Shown: positions 57,453-64,000 of the stretch, piece after piece
Numbering within the stretch: the stretch's first letter is position 1
Layout: each line of letters starts with the position of its first letter
Source of the DNA: Ornithodoros turicata
Lineage: Eukaryota; Arthropoda; Arachnida; Ixodida; Argasidae
Length of the DNA stretch: 64,000 nucleotides
Reading direction: 5' to 3'
NCBI RefSeq assembly: GCF_037126465.1
Contig: NC_088201.1
Location: 227,422,016-227,486,015, forward strand
Program-made: the position numbers and the translations under genes
The notes under the pieces: model-generated
Seen by the model: the letters and a program-made list of their open reading frames with translations, nothing else
Told to the model about the DNA's origin: nothing
The model's database searches: none

Positions 57453-57863
57453 TAGTTCCTAAACCTATCCTGTCTGCTAATAGCTGCCATTCAAAAACTG
57501 TCAAGATGGAGTCATCGCCGGGTTACTGTCAAATGCTGTAAAAAAGTCCTGTGGTCCTGTGTTCACCGGTTACATTCTTCTCTGTGCCACGAACTGTCTC
57601 GGTTGAGGGACGCGGGCTACTCCCATTGTATGATTTTTCATGGTCTAATGACGCTTGGAAACAAGCTTTTTTGCGTTTCCCTAAAAGAAAATAATGTTAC
57701 TGGTCATCGTGTCGTTAATTCCGTATTCTCATAAAATTTCTCACAACCTGCTTTTTGTTGCGAAGAAATTTGATGTGAACCTTGTATTTAGAAATGATTT
57801 TCGTTTAGTCTCGTTGACACCTTTTGAAAAAGTTTAAACTTCGTGTAAAACCCACAGAACTGT

Positions 57864-58241
57864 GTGAATTGTCGCTCTAATATTGTATATCACATATCTC
57901 AGGAATGTGATTTTTGTTATATCTGTCAAAGTAAACGCTGCCTAAATGATCGCTTGCGGGAGCATGCCCTCAAAGTAAAAAATAACGATTGTTTTTCCGA
58001 ATTAGTAAAACACCTACAAGTCTGTAGAGGTTGCGCGCCCAGATGGCATGAAACCTTTGTAATGTCCAGTGAAAGTGACCTTAACAAAAGGCTTATGAAG
58101 GAAACGCTGTCCATTATCTCGACTGGGAACTCTGTCAGCAAGCCTTCCCTGACCTTCCCGTTGGTTTTAGGGATGTTCTTACTTTTCTCGTCAACCTTCC
58201 TTCTAACCCACTTGAAACCCCTTATATGTTTGTGCTGCTAA
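57864..58241 (+). pseudogene. Penelope GIY-YIG endonuclease
   Basis: NIVYHISQECDFCYICQSKR then CLNDRLREHALKVKNNDCFS and LVKHLQVCRGCAPRWHETFV form the GIY-YIG domain of Penelope-like elements: V-Y...YI, here YIC in place of YIG, the conserved Arg of RCL..RL.EH and downstream His/Cys residues. It would nick target DNA for retrotransposition. The Gly-to-Cys change and upstream breaks suggest loss of function. Confidence 0.85.
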
Positions 58242-58249
58242 GTACACTT

Positions 58250-59340
58250 TCAGCTGTGATTGAGACCTTGTCTGCGTTGTCGTTTTTTGTCCCCTAGTCT
58301 CGGGTTTTTGAGTTGTGGATCTATACCACCAGCACGGTTGCTACCTCTCTATCCTCTCGTTATCACACCAGGGAGTCTGTACTGGCCTAGCAAATGCTTT
58401 GCAGTCGAAGGAAGCAAAACTCATGTTCCTCGTTGGTTCAGTGAAGTCCAGAAATATACTGGCTCCCTAACAGCGAACTGTTTATCACTTCCCCAATGTG
58501 AATCTGCGCAGCAGACGGCTCGGCAGAAGAAACTGGCCGGCTTGGCGGAAGAAACCAAGGCAAATGTCATGCCAGACCGGAGCGCGGGCAGACCACGAAT
58601 GTGTCGTCGCCACAGGGTTTGCGGGCCACAAGACGAGATGCCAGTGAAACTAAAAATTCACTTTTTCGGAAAACCGCGAGGAGTTTGGGATAACTATTTT
58701 GCATACATAATCAGTGTTCTCTTATGAACACATCGTGTGAGTACCATTCCATTCTGTAACACTCGAAAATCGAGTTTTAAAGAAAGCTTTAAGGCCAAGC
58801 TCAAGCTTTAAGCTTAAGGCTTTTTTAAAGAAAGCTGAGCTTTAAAGAAACAAATGGATGTTCTTACAGCTGTAGTTAGCAGGTAATCACAGTAGAACTC
58901 ACAGGCTGAATTAAAAACACAGTATTTGACAGGAAATGACGCTGCCGGAATTCTTGGCATACGTTGACTGGATGCAGGTGTAGCGACATTGCAAAGGCAC
59001 ATCCATCGTCGTCACCGCTACAAACGTCTTACGCCCTTCTATAATTAGCATGATTTTGCTGAAATGATGCTTGAAACGTTTCATTTTATTTTGCGGTTAC
59101 GACCGATTGGCTTCTCGTAGCAATGCAAGTGAAATCATGACTATTTACAGCAGGCATACAAGAAGAGTTCCAGTGCATGTTACACTGACATTGCCAGATA
59201 TCTTGTTTCGAACAATGTGTATAGTCTACGGGAAGTTATTGAAAGTAACGACGCATTGAGTAGTCCGTTTCACACGCTTCAACGTCCGATCATGCCGTGC
59301 TACTTCGGCATTTGGTACAGGTACCAATACGCATTTTCTG
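58250..59340. other. No recognisable gene
   Basis: A plus frame at 58260-58727 has no recognisable content. A low-complexity tract of ctttaaagaaagctt and its complement lies at 58770-58850. Confidence 0.35.
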
Positions 59341-59364
59341 CATTTTCAGCCAATAGGGGGTGCA

Positions 59365-59415
59365 CACGGGTAATATGGGGAATGGTAATATGGGTAATGT
59401 GGGTAATATGGGAAT
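59365..59415 (+). repeat. GGTAATATGGG minisatellite
   Basis: gggtaatatggggaatggtaatatgggtaatgtgggtaatatgggaatgg: four to five imperfect units of 9-14 bp. Confidence 0.85.
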
Positions 59416-59479
59416 GGTTTCACCATATTGCTTTAATCTTTGCAATATGATTCCATATTGCCCACATTTTCGTCATTAC

Positions 59480-59680
59480 TGGCTCGCACTCGGCAATATG
59501 GAGACCTTGTGTCAAGTTTCAGCCAATATGGGGAAAATCCTGGCAACGCTTCGCCTTTGTGGGTCAATATTCTGTGCCACCTTCGTGGGACCTTGGTTGC
59601 TTGCTGAGAACACGCGCAATACATGTAACAACATTTTTTCAGTACAGCCTGGTTGCTCAATATATTTAAGAGAAACATGA
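59480..59680 (+). repeat. Dispersed repeat, copy 2
   Basis: ggcaatatggagaccttgtgtcaagtttcagccaatatggggaaaatcctggcaa...ttgctgagaac...cagtacagcctgg matches the layout of 47720-47945. Confidence 0.6.
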
Positions 59681-59689
59681 AGAATCTGA

Positions 59690-62340
59690 GGCTGAATATA
59701 AAAATAATGAGAGGCAACTGAAGTTTGAAAATGATTCGCAAAACCATTCACTACCGCCAGAACGCGGTCGAACAAGTTTGAATCTCGATGGGTGGATGCC
59801 ACATCCCAGAGGGCCCCACCATCGCCACACCAACGCAACTGCCTCGACTAGCCTCGGCTACGAGCCTCGACTGAAGCGCACTGTGACAAAATCTGTAGCC
59901 AACGGAAGCTCCGGAGCAAGCGTTGCCAATTGTTTTCAGAATGTGCGCCTGCTTTCACCAGCTAAAAATGCGCTACGCTCCCCCGGCTGCTTCAGTATGG
60001 CTTCCTGCGGCCGCCCACAGAGCCGTTCAGCTCCTTTGCTCTCTTTTGATCTTCTTCCCCGCCTTTCCTTCTTACCTATATCCGTATGATTTAGTTGGCC
60101 TTCAAGAAAGCCACCTTTTCCATCATGTGCAGTGACTGTTACTGAAAAGAGTATTGTGTGAGCATCAATCAGCGTCGTCATCACTCCCTCTGGACTTTCA
60201 TCACTTTCACCGTTGCATCCATCAAAGCGATGGGCGAGGCCACGAGGGTTCATCAGCCAGCATCGACGCATCAACATCTACGAGCTCTTTAATTCGGCCC
60301 TTTACCAACCTGAAGTCGTAGCGCTAACGTCTTGCTAACTTCTAGCTCCAATAAAATTCGGCTTTGGTAGCACGCCTCCTGCCCCACGCCTTTATTCATC
60401 AATATCTGTTAGGGCCATCTAGACCGCCACTTTGCGATCACGCGACCAGCGGGTCGACACCGTCATCCAATTTTTGTGCCTGACATGGCGTAGTCGACAG
60501 GAACTCCATTCCGGTATGAGCTAAGATAGTTCCAGATTCAGTCGGGTCCGATTCCCTGAGGCATCTACTGTGTATCATTCAGTAGTCACTGTTGTGTTCA
60601 TCTCCCTTTCGGAGCGTAATAGGATTTTCCTGAGCTTGTCTCCGAAACTGTAGCGTGTTGCATGTCTGCAAAGTTCCCTACCTTGTACTTTCTCATCACC
60701 GCGAAAAACTGTTTAAGGCTGATTAGCGATTTGTGCGAGCTTAACATGACGCATTTACATCACTTTATGGCTTCGATCACTGATGATTGTGTTAGCAAGT
60801 TATTTTTCATCTTCAACAACGCAGGTTCGGAGAACGCTTTGCCACTGAAGTCTCCCGGGAAATCAGTCGCTCTAACACGACAAGCTCGTACTAACTATTA
60901 CCGGCCTGAAGCCTTAATAAACGCTTATTCAGCCTTTCATAAAACGCCTGCTGATCCATACCTTTACATGGGGATATCATCTGGACTAGGTTTTGTCTCT
61001 CGAAGATCCCCGCTTATTGTATTCCTTGGTGTTTTCGTTTTTTGGTGATTAAATATTGGTGGGTGATTCCATTTCAACTCAGGCAAGACGGTCCGGCGAA
61101 CACCGCCGATTTTTTCTGAAAAATATATATTGTAGTCCAGCGCCCGGTAGGAATGAAATGACAAATATTTAGGCGCTGAGTGTTTGCACTCGCGAGTGAA
61201 AAATTCGGAAAGAAAATGACCCGGGAAAATAGTTTTCAGATGAAACGTTTTTGGGATTTTATAACTCGCCAAAGGAAGCGTGCAAAGCATTGAATTTTTT
61301 TGTCTTGCGACAGGTGTGCGGCATCTCGGAAGGCGTAAACAAATCAATAAAATGTTTCTTTTTAGATTTTCAGTCAAAAATAGCCAAACTTGCTCTTTAA
61401 GGCAGAATTTACTCGCCTTCCTCGCTGTGCCGTGCCCACCTTGTACAAGTTAGTGAGATATGCCGTCCACCACTGCGTTGAGCAAATCTTGCGCTACAAT
61501 ATGGTACAAAATTTGCAGCTCTGAACAATGTTGCTCTTCAGTACGGGGCCGTCAAATAGGGGTCATTCTCGAAAAAAAACGATATTTGGGCACTTGTATC
61601 TCAAAAACCCCAGTCTCGATTTTCTTGAAACTTAGCACATGTCTAGAAGGATATATATTCTCCTCGTAAACGAGAAATCGAGTTTTTTTTTCTCTGTCAC
61701 AACGGAAACTACAACGCGCCAAAGTTGAGACCCGGACAGATAACGCCAATATCAGTTTACCATGGAATCATGTAATTCTCGGTATGCCGCAAGCAGACTT
61801 TATGCCTGTTTGCGGTGTACGGATGCTGTGCTGTGAAGGGTGAACGTGTGCTCTGTACGTTTGCGTACCTCTCATTTGTACAATGTTTTCTAACACTGAG
61901 GCACAACGTATGAAAAAGACTGAGAAAGTACAGGCAAGAAAAAGTCAAGAAATGCATGCGTTTGCCTGTTTTCTGCCCTCTTCTGGCAGTAATGTAACGG
62001 TGAGCAGTATAAAAACCGTAGAAGAACGCGAAAACGGTTGCTGCACTACCTCTCAGCACTACTCAAGAAGTATATGTCGAAAATGTGGTGAAAGCGAGGA
62101 TGCTCTAGGCTCGTGAGTCTTACGTGCGTGCCAGAGAAAACACTCGCCAAGTGGTGTTAATTCAAGCAATTTACGTGAATCATTTACTGTCTTTATTTAC
62201 ACTGACTGTGTCTTTGCTGACAAGGGCACCGTTGATTCCCCATGGCGCCGAAAAACAAAAAAGCAGGCGATGGGAATTTCCCGTGTAGTACAGCACACAG
62301 TAATGCTTACAGTACAGTACAGGCTTAGTACACTCTATAT
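59690..62340. other. No clear gene; possible LTR end
   Basis: Around 60340-60500 the sequence has caataaaattcgg and, further on, gacatggcgtagtcgacagga, the look of an LTR end and primer-binding site, but no retroelement protein follows. A 128-codon frame at 60662-61048 has no recognisable domain. Confidence 0.35.
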
Positions 62341-62354
62341 TATGAAGCAGTTCT

Positions 62355-62909
62355 TCACATCTTCGAAACGGCTTGACCACTCGCGTTCACCTCCTTTGAC
62401 CACAGGAGTCCAGGTACTGGTCGCAGTGTGGCCCACTCCTCCTTCTTCGCGGCGCGGAACACCTCTAGCTTCGAGCTGCCCAAGTGAAGAAGCTTCGTCT
62501 TTTCAATTCTAGTACTCAGTTTAGAGACCATTGTGGTCGCGGAATTTATTATGTCCGTTGAAGGTGATCGCAAGTTGTACACAGAGGCAAGGTGTTTCAC
62601 GAGGCCGTCAATTGCATCGGCAGTGCCCTTGCCGTGGCCAGTCCCAGAGAACATCCACTTCGTAACGTGGGTTTTCTGTGCAAATTCGTGAAACTGGTAT
62701 CGCTTTTTGAAATGGCTGTCCGCTCCATCTGAGACAAATATTGCTTCCGTGAGGACAGGCATATTGTCATCAAGCCAGTCCTCGGTCAAACCACTGATCT
62801 CGATTGTAAAAGGCTGGATCGCGGATAGGGAGCGCGAGCGTGAAGAAACCGGCCGCCATCTTACTGTACCCACAACAGCCGCCGCAGCGATCATGGCAAC
62901 GTCTTGCAA
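62355..62909 (-). pseudogene. DDE-like transposon-derived protein fragment
   Basis: The minus frame of about 184 codons has AIFVSDGADSHFKKRYQFHE and, further on, WMFSGTGHGKGTADAIDGLV. The pair '(W/F).SDG..S.FK.R...' and '(F/S)...HGKG..D.I.G..K' is a recurring domain in arthropod and other invertebrate proteins that I take to be transposon-derived (RNase H-like, Asp in SDG). No ATG start is present in this frame; the frame opens at TTG, and the N-terminal 30 residues look non-homologous. It could be an exon of a longer gene. TGA lies at 62355. Confidence 0.6.
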
Positions 62910-62919
62910 TTACGGTCGT

Positions 62920-64000
62920 ACCAACCGTACTGGCAAGGTTACAGGGCCTAAATTTATACAGGTGAGTCACTCTTCATCGAGGAATAAATAGGCGTCCATT
63001 CTGTATATTTAGTTGACCATTATGAAGTGTTTTTTTGCCCAAAACGAGCACTGGATGCAGGTTGCTTGATCGCTCTTCCGACATTCAAACGAGCACATTT
63101 GCATTTTAGCCGGCGGCAAGTACAGTTTGAGTGCATAATATGCTTGAAACAACACGTTACACTACACAGGTAGTGTTGTCATCAATATATGTGCAAGCAC
63201 TCTAGCGCTTTTTTGCATGCATTGCTAGCATGGTACACGGTGTTCTCTGCGGAAGCAAGTCCCACATTCGTTTCTTTGAATTACCTTCGCGCACAAGTTC
63301 GGTATTACGTCATAATGAGACCACGATTGTCACCTTTTTTTCATGTATTGGTATTGTTTTGTGCCTTGGTTTGATTTGTGACAAAGAACCCTACGTAACG
63401 GTGGTGTGGCGCGACTTGAATAACGCCTTTGTGTCTGAGCTGTATCGTCAGCTTGTTACGATAGTAATAATTTGTAGCCTGTCGTGCTATTTGGAGCAGT
63501 TTTTAAGGCAAAAGTGGTCTCTCATACAGGTTTCGTCATGAGGGCTACCCAGTGAATAATCTGTGCAGTGTGATACGGCTGGGTGTACAGGTAAGTATCA
63601 CGTTCCTCATCCACTGGTTTCTACTTTACAGGAAGGAACAACCTCAGTGCACGCACTGTGGTTAGCCTCTCTCAGTTCTGCATATTTTCTTAAATGTTCA
63701 CATCAGAAACACACCTTTAGGCTCGTTCACCCAGCAATATAATAATTAGAGATTATAATTCTTTTTAGAAGAGTTCCCCATATTCTTTTTAGAATAGTTC
63801 TTAATCTTTTTAATTTTTAGAAGATACAGGGATTGTAAACCATGTTTTAAACTGATGTTTTAGCATTTGTCCAATGCATTTATTAAACACCATATATTCA
63901 TTTTTAACTGGTTGCACCCGAACCAATGTTCTGATGTATTATTTCCTTTGTTGTCGATGCACCATAAAAATTGGAATAATCGTCATCAATGCAGGTTACT
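62920..64000. other. No recognisable gene
   Basis: Short frames only. The hydrophobic open frames at 63189-63541 are in T-rich sequence and are unconvincing. AT-rich towards the end. Confidence 0.4.

Larger units (their letters stand above)
55330..58240 (+). mobile_element. Penelope-like element, interrupted by a MITE
   Basis: Coding parts in order are an N-terminal region (LGHSIATAQAE, then LNPRNVPLSSR-like VNPRNVPLSSRTSNILSKGP), RT palm with the FVDD box, and a GIY-YIG endonuclease. Frames shift several times. The element is split at 56878-57452 by a pogo-like MITE. A perfect short hairpin gtcggatcc-ttct-ggatccgac lies at about 55278-55300, just upstream of its coding start. Confidence 0.85.

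Noticed and set aside
60662..61048. 128-codon plus-strand frame
   Set aside because: No family resemblance, no poly(A) or splice context.
63189..63541. Hydrophobic open frames resembling membrane segments
   Set aside because: Two overlapping frames in T-rich DNA, which gives Phe/Leu/Val-rich chance translation.

Overview
The window looks like repeat-rich genomic DNA from an arthropod, most likely a tick. The content supports this: Ty3/Gypsy, BEL/Pao and Penelope-like retroelements, tRNA-derived SINEs with box A/B heads, TA-targeting MITEs, and one intron-split host gene for a small secreted protein. The tick assignment rests on resemblance to families I know and was not tested by a search. 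Almost all recognisable coding sequence is decayed mobile-element or virus-like sequence. Many candidate reading frames open with GTG or TTG rather than ATG and are unlikely to be genes.

Layout. 1-12 kb is mostly featureless, apart from a reverse-strand Gypsy remnant (about 2.33-5.07 kb), two SINEs, and a near-perfect foldback element with a 14-bp target duplication (10.42-10.58 kb). 12.8-16.2 kb is a forward-strand Gypsy element whose RNase H region is split by a hairpin insertion. 17.1-18.0 kb is a long foldback transposon.

18.39-27.04 kb is the most notable region: a decayed Polinton/Maverick (adintovirus-like) element bounded by roughly 280-bp terminal inverted repeats. On the minus strand it keeps a packaging ATPase, a DDE integrase remnant and a double-jelly-roll major capsid protein remnant. 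It also has several compact small ORFs with closely placed poly(A) signals, and an internal cluster of AT-rich palindromes. Its left inverted repeat is split by an 858-bp pogo/Tigger-like MITE. The intact right repeat acts as the empty-site reference and shows the TA duplication directly. No protein-primed PolB is visible, and the element is about 7.8 kb without the MITE, so it is a small or internally deleted form.

27-45 kb holds a local 102-bp tandem repeat, a short TIR element, LINE remnants, a 0.5-kb inverted duplication around a 1.3-kb spacer, a forward Gypsy element that has lost most of its RT (36.9-39.85 kb), a frameshifted THAP-domain fragment, and a 2.1-kb TIR element with 85-bp subterminal repeats. 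45.37-49.48 kb is the best host gene: four coding exons joined by three phase-0 introns, encoding a signal-peptide protein of about 141 residues with a Pro/Thr/Arg-rich tail and a poly(A) signal. A LINE fragment lies in its second intron.

49.8-64 kb contains MITEs, a BEL/Pao integrase end, a Penelope-like element with RT and GIY-YIG parts split by a second pogo-like MITE, and a minus-strand DDE-like protein fragment at 62.4-62.9 kb. The dominant theme is nesting (MITE in virus-like element, hairpin in Gypsy, MITE in Penelope, Penelope against BEL), which gives a relative order of insertions.
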